From: Betaproteobacteria bacterium
GTDB lineage: Bacteria; Pseudomonadota; Gammaproteobacteria; Burkholderiales; Usitatibacteraceae
NCBI GenBank assembly: GCA_016708825.1
Contig: JADJEZ010000014.1
Span: 10,643 to 74,642 of the forward strand
DNA: 64,000 nt
Direction of reading: 5' to 3'
The notes under the pieces were generated by a model. That model had not been told where the DNA came from, searched no databases, and was given only the letters and a program-made list of their open reading frames with translations. The stretch's first letter is position 1. Every line of letters starts with the position of its first letter. Positions 24,972 to 33,644 of the stretch are shown piece after piece. Made by a program: the position numbers and the translations under genes.

Positions 24972-25703
24972 GTGGATTCCTTCGCGCCTGAGACGCTCGC
25001 GATCGCGGCGGCCATCGCCGCTGCGGCCGGCCTGATCCGCGGCGTTACCGGTTTCGGCGGCGCGATGGTGATGTCGCCTCCGCTCGCGCTCCTTCTGGGG
25101 CCACTGGCCGCCATACCGATCGTGCTCCTGCTCGAGGCCCTCGCCGGCACGCCCATGCTGGTGCAGACGCGCGCGCTGGTGAAGTGGCGCGTGATCGGCC
25201 CGATCATCATTGCGGCCTGCGTGACCATCCCGCTCGGCGCGCTCGTGCTCGTGAACTCCGACCCCCTGGTGATGCGCCGTGCGATCGCCGTGACGGTCAT
25301 CGTCTTCGCGCTCCTGCTCCTGGCGGGCTGGCGCTACAGCGGGTCCCACGGCTTGCCCGTCGCCCTCGGGCTGGGCGCGGTGTCGGGGACGCTCGTGGGG
25401 GCGACGAGCCTGGGCGGCCCGCCGGTGATCATCTACCTCCTCGCCGGGCCGGACCGCATCGAGACCACGCGCGCGAATCTCACCTTCTTCCTGAGCGCGG
25501 TCTCGGCCGCGGGGCTCGCCGGCCTCTGGTTGAACGACGCGCTCACCTGGCGCGCGCTCGGCGCCGCGGCGTTGCTTGCGCCCGGCTACTTCGGCGGCAT
25601 CGCGCTCGGCATGTATCTCTTTCCGCGTTTCGACGACCGGCGATACCGCCAGTTGGCGCTCGCGCTGATGGCGGTGGTGTCGCTCGGAATCCTGCTCGCC
25701 TGA
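24972..25703 (+). CDS. TauE/SafE family sulfite/anion exporter
   Basis: The 243-residue membrane protein has a GTG start and about eight hydrophobic segments in two homologous halves. The motifs RGVTGFGGAMVMSPPLALL (first half) and GTLVGATSLGGPPVIIYLLA (second half) are the repeated glycine signatures of TauE/SafE. Family members export sulfite or sulfonates. Beside Xsc, which releases one sulfite per turnover, sulfite export is the natural role. It is transcribed in the same direction as the IclR gene, 162 nt downstream across the tandem repeats. Confidence 0.9.
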   Translation: MDSFAPETLAIAAAIAAAAGLIRGVTGFGGAMVMSPPLALLLGPLAAIPIVLLLEALAGTPMLVQTRALVKWRVIGPIIIAACVTIPLGALVLVNSDPLVMRRAIAVTVIVFALLLLAGWRYSGSHGLPVALGLGAVSGTLVGATSLGGPPVIIYLLAGPDRIETTRANLTFFLSAVSAAGLAGLWLNDALTWRALGAAALLAPGYFGGIALGMYLFPRFDDRRYRQLALALMAVVSLGILLA

Positions 25704-25704
25704 A

Positions 25705-26473
25705 TCAGGCCGTGGTCGCGCCGAGGGTCTTCGCGACCCGCGCGGCGGCCGCCTGCAGCTTCGGCACGTGCGCCATGAGGTCCTCGAGCGTGGCGCGGCC
25801 CTCGGGCGCCTGCAGCGCAACCGCCGCGCAGGCGCGGCGCCGGTCGAGCATCACCGGGACCGCGATGCCGAACATGCCGCGCAGGTGCTCGGCGCGGTTG
25901 ATGCCGATCCTGCGCGCGCGTCTCGTCGAGTTCGCGCTCCAGCGCGCGGCGCTCGACGATGGTGCTCTCTGTGAAGCCGCGCAGCGATATCTCGCCCACG
26001 AGCCGGTCGCGCTGGGCGCGCGGCAGCAGGCTCAGCAGGAGCTTGCCGCTCGCGGTCGCGTGCAGCGGCACGTGGGAGCCGGGGGCCAGCAGCATGCGCA
26101 GCGGCCAGGTGGTTTCCACGCGGTCGAGGTAGACGATGTCGGTGCCGGCAAGGGCCGCGATGTTGCAGGTCTCGCCGATCTCGTCCACGAGCGCGGCGAG
26201 GATGGCGTGGCGCTCGGCGCGCGCCGGGCCGTTCATGAGCGCACCCAGCGCGAAGCGCTCCACGCGCCCGGCGAGCTGCACGCGCCGGCTGCCGGGCTCG
26301 CGCACGAGCAGGCCCGCGAGCTGCAGTTGCCCGACGAGACGGTGCACGGTCTGTTTCGGCAGCTCCACCGCCTCGACGATGTCGGCGAGCGCGCAGCCGT
26401 CGCGGTGCAGCGCCACGACCTCGAGCACGCGGAAGGCGCGCACCGCGGCGGCGTTCGACTGGTTGCTCTCCAT
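25705..26473 (-). CDS. IclR family regulator, frameshifted near its C-terminus
   Basis: It starts at 26473 (MESNQSNAAAVRAFRVLEVV). The winged helix (CALADIVEAVELPKQTVHRL) and effector domain (EIGETCNIAALAGTDIVYLDR, PLHATASGKLLLSLLPRAQR) are intact to ELDETRA. At about 25910-25920, in a GCGCGCGCG run, the frame changes and continues RIGINRAEHLRGMFGIAVP, ending KTLGATTA with a TGA at 25705. The total is about 255 residues, normal for IclR. Indels in alternating GC runs are common sequencing errors. It is divergent from tctC and tail-to-tail with the exporter (1 nt apart), so it likely controls the TTT-sauST operon. Confidence 0.85.
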
Positions 26474-26610
26474 GGCGTCGGTCCCCTGGCGCGGAAATCG
26501 AGGAAAACGGGACTTTTGTGCACCGCAATCTGCACCATAGTCTACGCCGCAGCCGCATCGCACGGGCACCAAGACCCGCCCACCCTGACCGATAACCAGG
26601 AGGAGACCCC

Positions 26611-27573
26611 ATGAAAGACTTCAAGACGAACGCGCTTCGCCGGTCGCTGCTCATCGCCGGCGCTGGCCTGGCACTCGCACCCCGGCTGGCCTTTTCGCAG
26701 GCCAAGTATCCGTCGCGCCCGGTGGATTTCGTGGTGCCCTGGGGCGCGGGAGGCGGCGCCGACCAGCTCGCCCGCCGGCTCGGCACGCTCCTCGAGAAGG
26801 ATCTCGGCACGTCCTTCCCGATCCTCAACATCCCCGGCGCCACGGGCAACACCGGGATGGCGAAGCTCCTCTCCTCGGAGCCCGACGGGCATTCGATCTG
26901 CGTATTCATCGCCGACACGCTCGGCACGCTCGCCGGCGGCAAGGGCCGCTACAAGCTCGCGGATCTCGCGCCCCTGGGCGTGATGATCCGCCAGCCGAGC
27001 GGCCTCTTCGTGAAGGCGGACGCGAAGTGGAAGAACTTCGGCGAGCTTCTCGCCGACGCGAAGAAGGGCGAGCTGAAGGTGGGCATCACCGGCTTCGGCG
27101 GCCCGGACGAGATGCACGTGGTGAAGTTCAACGAGCTGGGTGCGAAATTCCGCCCTGTGCCCTTCGCCAAGCCGGGCGAGCGCTACGCCTCCGTCCTGGG
27201 CGGGCATGCCGACATCGTGATCGAGCAGGCGGGCGACGTGCGCTCCTTCCTCGATTCGAAGCAGATGCGCCCCATCGTCTTCTTCGCCGACCAGCCCCAG
27301 GTGGGCTACGAAAGCATCGAGCTTGCGAAGAACTTCGGCGTGTCGCTCGCCATCAGCCAGTTCCGCGCGATCGTGATGCGCGCGGGCACGGATGCGAAGC
27401 AGCTCGCGGCGATGGCTGCCGCGATGGACAAGGCCGCTTCGAGCGCAGAGTTCAAGAAGTACCTCGCCGACGAACTCGCCTTTGCCGACAGCTACATCCC
27501 GGCGGCGAAGGCGGGCGCCTTCATGGCCGAGCAGCTCGCCCTCATCGAAGCGAACATGCCGAAGAAGTCCTGA
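26611..27573 (+). CDS. TTT solute-binding protein (TctC/Bug family)
   Basis: The ATG at 26611 follows AGGAGGAG; 320 residues. The N-terminus has an Arg-Arg signal peptide (LRRSLLIAGAGLALAPRLAFS), Tat-like. The mature part begins YPSRPVDFVVPWGAGGGADQLAR, the Bug signature, with NIPGATGNTGMAKL and GITGFGGPDEMHVVKF around the ligand pocket. Bug proteins carry carboxylates to TctAB. As first gene of the operon tctC-tctB-tctA-sauS-sauT-ackA, sulfoacetate is the likely ligand (inference). It replaces the MFS carrier SauU known from Cupriavidus necator. Confidence 0.93.
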   Translation: MKDFKTNALRRSLLIAGAGLALAPRLAFSQAKYPSRPVDFVVPWGAGGGADQLARRLGTLLEKDLGTSFPILNIPGATGNTGMAKLLSSEPDGHSICVFIADTLGTLAGGKGRYKLADLAPLGVMIRQPSGLFVKADAKWKNFGELLADAKKGELKVGITGFGGPDEMHVVKFNELGAKFRPVPFAKPGERYASVLGGHADIVIEQAGDVRSFLDSKQMRPIVFFADQPQVGYESIELAKNFGVSLAISQFRAIVMRAGTDAKQLAAMAAAMDKAASSAEFKKYLADELAFADSYIPAAKAGAFMAEQLALIEANMPKKS

Positions 27574-27643
27574 CGCGACGCGGCGGGCGTGTGCGGGCCC
27601 TTCGGGGCCTGCGCACGCTTCGCGCCGATCGAGGAAACCGGAA

Positions 27644-28174
27644 ATGCCCAAGACCCTCCGGCTCGTGCTGCCGCACGGCCTGATGCTCGTCGCCTCCGTC
27701 CTGCTCTACTGGGCCGCGACGCGCATCGACGCGGACACCGGAGGCGGTCACCGGATCGGCCCCGACGCCTGGCCCAGGGCGATCATCGTCTTCATGGGCC
27801 TGCTGTGCGCCTGGGAAATCACCAAGCGCCTCGTGCTCGGGTCCCGAGGCGCGGCGGGCGGTGAAGCGGCGGCCGGCGCCCAGGCCGAGCCGATCACGCA
27901 CCGCGGCAGGCTCGCCGCGGGCATCGCGATCGTCTTCGCCTACGTGCTCACCGTTCCGTGGATCGGGTTCTTCGTCGCGACGCTGCTCTTCCTCGCGGCC
28001 TTCACCTGGTTCGGCGGGCTGCGCCGTCCCGTACTGGTGGCGATTACCAGCGTCGCCGGCAGTCTCGTGCTGGTGGTGATGTTCATGCGCGTGGCCTACA
28101 TCTCGCTGCCGCTGGGCGAAGGCCCCTTCAAGGCGCTCTCGATCGCGCTCCTCGCCGCCATCGGCGTGACCTGA
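27644..28174 (+). CDS. TTT small membrane subunit TctB
   Basis: The 176-residue protein starts at ATG 27644 (MPKTLRLVLPHGLMLVASVL). Four hydrophobic segments are seen: LMLVASVLLYWAATRI, AIIVFMGLLCAWEITK, GIAIVFAYVLTVPWIGFFVATLLF (two merged) and SVAGSLVLVVMFMRVAYISLPLG. The end YISLPLGEGPF is typical of TctB. It lies between tctC and tctA, 70 nt after tctC. Confidence 0.88.
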   Translation: MPKTLRLVLPHGLMLVASVLLYWAATRIDADTGGGHRIGPDAWPRAIIVFMGLLCAWEITKRLVLGSRGAAGGEAAAGAQAEPITHRGRLAAGIAIVFAYVLTVPWIGFFVATLLFLAAFTWFGGLRRPVLVAITSVAGSLVLVVMFMRVAYISLPLGEGPFKALSIALLAAIGVT

Positions 28175-28186
28175 GGCAAGGCTCCC

Positions 28187-29438
28187 TTGGAAATCCTCAA
28201 CCACCTCGCGCTCGGCTTCGGCATCGTCTTCACGCCGGTCAACTTCGCCGTCCTCGTGGTGGGGCTCGTGCTCGGCATGCTGGTCGCGGTGCTGCCCGGC
28301 CTCACGCTCGTGATGGGCGTGGTGCTGGCGTTGCCCTTCACCTACAAGATGGGCGTGGGCCCGGCGCTGATCCTCCTCACGGCGATGTACGTCTCCGGCA
28401 CCTATGGCGGCGCCATCACCTCGATCCTCTTTCGCATTCCCGGCGAGCCCATGGATGGTGGATTCGATCTACGGCGCCGAGCGATTCGCCTTCGGCCAGC
28501 CCTTCCTGCTGGACGGCATCGAGTTCCTGCTGGTGATGGTGGGCGCCTACGGCATCGGGGAAGTGCTCACGCGCATGAGCACGGGGTTCGCGAGCGAGGG
28601 CGGCGAGGCGGCCGCGGCCCCGGGGCGATTCCGCACGGCGTTCCCGCGCCTGTCGCAGGTGCTCGGGATGAAGGCGACGTTCGCGCGCGGCACCGCCACC
28701 GGCATCATCGTCGGTATCGTGCCCGGCGCCGGGGCGACGGTGTCGGCGTTCGTCGCCTACGGCCTCGAGAGTCAGTACGGGAAGAACCGCGCCAACCTCG
28801 GCAAGGGCGCGCCCGAGGGCATCGTCGCCGCGAAGTCGGCCGCGACCGCTTCCGTGGGGGGCGCGCTCGTGCCGCTTCTCGCCATGGGCATTCCGGGGAG
28901 CGGCGCCACCGCGATCATCCTCGCGGCGTTTCTCCTGCACGGCATCCAGCCCGGGCCGCAGGTCTTCGTCTCCAGCCCCGACCTCGTCTACACCGTCTTC
29001 GCGACCGTCTTCCTCGGCGTGGTGGGCATGTGCATCCTCGGCTTCTTCGCGATCCGGCCGCTGTGCAAGGTGCTCGACGCGCCCGAGGCCATGGTCTCGG
29101 CGTTCGTGGTCGTCTTCTGCTTCGTGGGCGCCTTTGCCGCGCGCAACAACCTCTCCGACCTGTACGTGATCGCCGCCTTCGGCGTGCTGGGGTTCCTTTT
29201 CGAGCGCCACGGATTCCCCATCGCACCGCTCGTCCTCGGTACCATCCTGGGGCCGCTGGCGGAAACCAATTTCATGACGACCATGGTGAGCTTCGACAAC
29301 GACTGGACGGTTTTCTTCACCCGGCCCATCAGCGGCGCGATTCTCGCGCTGGCCGCGGCGGGCCTCGCCTGGCCGCTGGCCAAGGCCGCGCTCGAACGCG
29401 TTCGCGCCGCAAGGAGCTCCCGTGCCGGGCCCGGCTGA
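28187..29438 (+). pseudogene. TTT large membrane subunit TctA with internal deletion and frame change
   Basis: A TTG start gives the normal TctA N-terminus (MEILNHLALGFGIVFTPVNF, VLPGLTLVMGVVLALPF, SGTYGGAITSILFRIPGEPM). At about 28455 the frame changes and the sequence resumes at VDSIYGAERFAFGQPFLL, a part that lies some 80-90 residues further on in intact TctA (compare 37704-39212). The downstream part is complete to the stop (GTATGIIVGIVPGAGATVSA, GIPGSGATAIILAAFLLHG). The total is about 417 codons against about 500 expected. Either a real out-of-frame deletion has inactivated the transporter or about 240-270 bases were lost in assembly. Neighbours are intact. Confidence 0.8.
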
Positions 29439-30849
29439 CGCGGCGAGCCGGTCGCCTGCGGCCGGGGCCGTGGCGGATCTCGTCGCGCGCGCCCGCGCGG
29501 CGCAGGCGATCGCCGACGGCTACGACCAGGCGCGCATCGACGAGCTGGTCGCGGCGGCGGCCTGGGCCATCCTCGAACCGGGCCGCAACCGCGCGCTCTC
29601 CGAGCTCGCCGTGGCCGACACCGGCATCGGCGACGTCGAGGACAAGGTGCGCAAGAACCACCGCAAGACGCTCGGCCTGCTGCGTGACCTGCACGGCATG
29701 AAGACGGTGGGCGTCGTGGGCGAGGACGCCGCCAGGGGCCTCGTGGAGATCGCGCGCCCCGTGGGCGTGGTCTGCGCGGTCACGCCGTCGACCAACCCGG
29801 CCGCGACGCCGGCCAACAAGATCCTCAATGCGCTCAAGGCGCGCAACGCCGTGATCGTCGCACCTTCGCCCAAGGGCGCCTCCACCTGCGCGCGGCTCAT
29901 CGGCTACGTGCACGCCGAGTTCGACCGCATCGGCGCGCCGCGCGACCTCGTGCAGATGCTTCCCGCGCCGATCACCAAGGACGCGACCGCCGAGCTCATG
30001 CGCCGCTGTGACCTGGTCGTCGCCACGGGCTCCCAGGCCAACGTGCGCGCGGCCTACGCGAGCGGCACGCCGGCCTTCGGCGTGGGCGCGGGCAACGTCG
30101 CGGCCATCGTCGACGAGACCGCGGACCTCGAATCCGCCGCGGCGAAGATCGTGCTCTCCAAGTGCTTCGACAATGCCACGAGCTGCTCCTCGGAGAACAG
30201 CCTGGTCGTGCTGGAGGCGGTTGCCGATGCGATGCTCGCGGCACTTGCGCGCAAGGGCTGCGTGCGCCTCGCTGGCGAGGACCGCGCGCGGCTTCGGCAA
30301 GCGATGTGGCCCGACGGGAAGCTTTCGGCGAAGGTCATCGGGCAGTCCGCCGCGGCGATCGCGAATCTCGCGGGCCTGGCCGATCCCGCCGCGCGGGACG
30401 CGAGGGTGCTCCTCGTGGACGCCGAAGGCATCGGCCCGGACGACCCCTTCTCCGGCGAGAAGCTCTCTCCCGTGCTCACGGTCTACCGCGCGCGCGATTT
30501 CGCCGCGGCGAAGGACATCGTGCGGCGCATCTACGCCTTCCAGGGCGCCGGGCACTCGGTATCGCTGCACAGCACGGACGCCGGGCGCGCCCTCGATCTC
30601 GGTCTCACCCTGCCCGTGGCGCGCGTGATCGTGAACCAGGCGCACTGCATCGCCAACGGCGGCAGCTTCTCCAACGGGCTTCCCGTGTCGCTCTCCATGG
30701 GCTGCGGCACCTGGGGGCGCAACAACTTCTCCGACAACCTGAACGTGCGCCACTACATGAACGTGACGCGTGTCTCGCGCCCGCTGCCCGAGCGCGAGCC
30801 GGCCGTGGACGACTTGCTCGGCGCCTATTTCGCGCGCTGGGGGCGCTGA
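29422..30849 (+). CDS. sauS: CoA-acylating sulfoacetaldehyde dehydrogenase, SauS-like
   Basis: A GTG start with AAGGAG upstream overlaps the tctA end by 17 nt; 475 residues. It belongs to the CoA-acylating aldehyde dehydrogenases (EutE/AdhE-N type): RPVGVVCAVTPSTNPAATPANK for cofactor, SPKGASTCARL, GVGAGNVAAIVDETAD and the catalytic cysteine in NATSCSSENSLVV. The C-terminus has GCGTWGRNNFSDNLNVRHYMNVTRV. SauS of Cupriavidus necator reduces sulfoacetyl-CoA to sulfoacetaldehyde, the Xsc substrate. The next gene is a CoA ligase (SauT) as in the sau cluster, and xsc is nearby. Reductive use of a plain acyl-CoA is the alternative. Confidence 0.85.
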   Translation: MPGPADAASRSPAAGAVADLVARARAAQAIADGYDQARIDELVAAAAWAILEPGRNRALSELAVADTGIGDVEDKVRKNHRKTLGLLRDLHGMKTVGVVGEDAARGLVEIARPVGVVCAVTPSTNPAATPANKILNALKARNAVIVAPSPKGASTCARLIGYVHAEFDRIGAPRDLVQMLPAPITKDATAELMRRCDLVVATGSQANVRAAYASGTPAFGVGAGNVAAIVDETADLESAAAKIVLSKCFDNATSCSSENSLVVLEAVADAMLAALARKGCVRLAGEDRARLRQAMWPDGKLSAKVIGQSAAAIANLAGLADPAARDARVLLVDAEGIGPDDPFSGEKLSPVLTVYRARDFAAAKDIVRRIYAFQGAGHSVSLHSTDAGRALDLGLTLPVARVIVNQAHCIANGGSFSNGLPVSLSMGCGTWGRNNFSDNLNVRHYMNVTRVSRPLPEREPAVDDLLGAYFARWGR

Positions 30850-30850
30850 G

Positions 30851-32383
30851 ATGGCGGGCGGAAGTGCGGCGACCGTCGCGGACCTGATCGAGCGCCAGGC
30901 CACCGAACGTCCCGGGTCCACGTACTTCATGGCGACCGGTACGGGTTGCACGCTTTCCTTCGGGGAGCTTTGCGAGGCCGCGCGACGCGTGCCCGCGCTC
31001 CTCGCGCGCGAGGGGCTCGCCCCCGGCGCCCATGTCTGCGTCGTCATGCCCAACGGGCTCGCGACGTTGCGCCTGCTGCTCGGCGCCATGGCCGGCGGCT
31101 ACTGCGTGAACCCGGTGAACCTCCTCGCCCAGCCCGAGCAGATGCGCTACGTTCTCGACCATTCGGAATGCGCGCTCGTCTTCGCCTCTCCCGACTGGGC
31201 GCCCCGCGTGCGCGAGCTGGTCGCGGGGCTCTCGCGGCCGATCCGCGTGATCGAGACCGACCCCGATGCCGCCGTGCTGCCGGGCGAGCGCGAGGAGGAC
31301 GCGTCCATCGCGCCCGCGCATCCCGGTCCCGAGGCGCTCGCGCTCCTCATGTACACCTCGGGCACCACGGGCAAGCCCAAGGGCGTGATGCTCACGCACG
31401 CGAACCTCGTGGCCAATGCGCGCGCCATCAGCGCCGAGCACGCGCTCGCGCCCGGCGACCGCGTCGCCGCCGTGCTGCCGCTCTATCACATCAACGCCTT
31501 CGCGGTGACCATGCTCGCCCCCCTCGTCCACGGCGGATCGCTTGCGATGCCGCCCAAGTTCTCCGCGGGCGGGTTCTGGGAGATGGCCACGGCTTCCGGC
31601 TGCACGTGGATCAACGTGGTGCCCACGATCGTGAGCTACCTCCTCGAGGGAGAGGCCCCGCCGCGGGAGACGCTCGCCGGCATCCGCTTCTGCCGCTCGG
31701 CCTCGGCGGCGCTCCCGCCGGAGCACCACCGCGCGTTCGAAGCGAAGTTCGGCATCGGCATCATCGAGACCATGGGGCTCACCGAGACCGTGGCGCCGGC
31801 CTTCTCCAATCCGCTCGAACCCGGCCGGCGGAAAGTGGGATCGGTCGGCCGCGCCTCGGGCTGCGAGGCACGCGTGGTCGACACAGGCGGCGCGCCGGTC
31901 GCCGACGGCGTGCCGGGCGAGATCTGCATCCGCGGCCCGCAGGTGACGCCGGGCTATTTCCGCAATGCGGAAGCGACGGCGGGCGCGTTCTTTCCCGAGG
32001 GGTGGCTGCGCACGGGCGACATCGGCGTGCGCGACGCCGACGGGTTCTTCTTCATCACCGGGCGCATCAAGGAACTCATCATCAAGGGTGGCGAGAACAT
32101 CGCGCCGCGCGAGATCGACGAGGTGCTGCTGCGCCATCCCGCGGTGCTCGACGCCGCGGCCGTGGGGATTCCCGACCGGCACTACGGGCAGGAGATCGCC
32201 GCCTGCGTGGTGCGCCGCGACGGCAAGTCCTGCGGCGAGGAAGAGCTGCGCGCCTTCTGCACCGAGCACCTCGGGCGCTACAAGACACCGAAGGCGATCC
32301 ACTTCGTCACGGAACTGCCGCGCGGGCCTTCGGGCAAGGTGCAGCGCATGAAGCTCCTCGACATCCTGCCGGGCGCGGCGTGA
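30851..32383 (+). CDS. sauT: AMP-forming acyl-CoA ligase, SauT-like sulfoacetate-CoA ligase
   Basis: The ATG at 30851 is one base after the sauS stop; 510 residues. Adenylating-enzyme motifs are all present: MYTSGTTGKPKGVMLTHANL (A3), PLYHINAF, GLTETVAP (A5), EGWLRTGDIGVRDADGFFF (A7), GRIKELIIKGGENIAPREID (A8) and the catalytic lysine in GPSGKVQRMKLLD (A10). Position between a SauS-like enzyme and acetate kinase, and near xsc, makes activation of sulfoacetate to sulfoacetyl-CoA the best assignment; the substrate itself is inferred. Confidence 0.85.
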   Translation: MAGGSAATVADLIERQATERPGSTYFMATGTGCTLSFGELCEAARRVPALLAREGLAPGAHVCVVMPNGLATLRLLLGAMAGGYCVNPVNLLAQPEQMRYVLDHSECALVFASPDWAPRVRELVAGLSRPIRVIETDPDAAVLPGEREEDASIAPAHPGPEALALLMYTSGTTGKPKGVMLTHANLVANARAISAEHALAPGDRVAAVLPLYHINAFAVTMLAPLVHGGSLAMPPKFSAGGFWEMATASGCTWINVVPTIVSYLLEGEAPPRETLAGIRFCRSASAALPPEHHRAFEAKFGIGIIETMGLTETVAPAFSNPLEPGRRKVGSVGRASGCEARVVDTGGAPVADGVPGEICIRGPQVTPGYFRNAEATAGAFFPEGWLRTGDIGVRDADGFFFITGRIKELIIKGGENIAPREIDEVLLRHPAVLDAAAVGIPDRHYGQEIAACVVRRDGKSCGEEELRAFCTEHLGRYKTPKAIHFVTELPRGPSGKVQRMKLLDILPGAA

Positions 32384-32399
32384 GGCGGAGGCGATCCCG

Positions 32400-33597
32400 A
32401 TGACGGCGGCAGGACACGTCCTCACGCTCAACGCCGGATCCTCGTCGATCAAGTTCGCGCTTTTCGATTGTGCGCAAGGAGTCGCGCGGCAGCGCCTGGC
32501 AGGGCTCGCCGACGGCCTCGGCGCGAGCGCGCGCTTCCGGGTGCGCGATGCCCAGGGTCGCGCCGTGACCGACGGTGCGCTCGCGGGAAAGGGTGGCGCC
32601 GCACCCACGCACACGGATGCGCTCGCCGCGATCCTCGCCGCCTTGGACGAGCACGCCGCGGACGCGCCCTTGGCCGTGGTGGGCCACCGCATCGTGCACG
32701 GCGGCACCGGTTTCGACCATCCGGTCCTCGTCGACGAGGCGGTGCTCGCGGCGATCGCCGCACTCGAGCCCCTGGCGCCGCTGCACCAGCCGCACAACCG
32801 CGCCGGGGTTCTCGCCGCCATGGCCGCGTTTCCGGGCGTGCCGCAGGTGGCGTGCTTCGATGCCGCCTTCCACCGCGCGCAGCCGGATTTGAACCAGCGC
32901 TTCGCGATTCCGCGCGCGCTCCACGACGAGGGCGTGCGGCGCTACGGCTTCCACGGGCTTTGCTTCGAATCGATCTGCGCGCGACTTGCGCGGGGGGAGG
33001 GGGGCGTGCGCGGGCGGACGGTCGTAGCCCACCTGGGCAACGGTGTCTCGATGTGCGCGATCCGCGACGGGCGCTCGGTCGCGACCACCATGAGCTTCTC
33101 GCCGCTCGACGGCATGCCCATGGGCACGCGCTGCGGGCGCCTGGACGCGGCGGTCGTGCTCTACCTCCTCGAAAAGAAGGCGATGGATCCGGCGGCGATC
33201 GCGAAGCTCCTCTACCGCGAAAGCGGATTGAAGGGCCTGTCCGGGATTTCCGCCGACATGCGCAGCCTCGAGGCGTCCCCGGATGCCGCCGCGCGCGAGG
33301 CGATCGACTACTTCGTGGAACACGCCTGCCGGGAGATCGCCGCGATGGGCGCGTCCATGGACGGGTTCGAGCGCCTCGTCTTCACCGGGGGAATCGGCGA
33401 GAACGGCGTGGAGATCCGCGCGCGCATTGCCACCCGCCTAGCGTGGACGGGCCTCGCGCTCGATGCGGCCGCCAATGCGAAGGGAGCGGGGACGATCTCC
33501 ACGAGGGCGAGCGCCGTCGAAGCGCGCGTCATGCACGCCGACGAGGAAGGGGTGATCGCCCGCCACGCGGCACGGGTGGCCGGCATCGCGCGACTGA
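32400..33597 (+). CDS. ackA: Acetate kinase
   Basis: AckA motifs are clear: LTLNAGSSSIKFALF at the N-terminus, GHRIVHGG, RYGFHGLCFESI, VAHLGNGVSMCAIRDGRS, TMSFSPLDGMPMGTRCG and FTGGIGENGVEIR, ending ADEEGVIARHAARVAG. The normal length (about 398 residues) would end at the TGA at 33595-33597, which is in the +1 frame. The actual frame runs on antisense to the next gene, so an extra base near the end probably removed the stop. It turns the acetyl phosphate from Xsc into acetate and ATP, which would help pay for the SauT step. It is 16 nt after sauT, so in the same operon. Confidence 0.88.
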
Positions 33598-33644
33598 GGG
33601 GATCGCGCTGCGCGACCGAGTCGCGAACAGCCGGCCGCGCCCGC

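Noticed and set aside
23943..25820. A 625-residue minus-strand frame with 8-residue repeats over the 24-bp array
   Set aside because: It lies antisense to the IclR and exporter genes; the peptide repeat only reflects the 24-bp DNA period.
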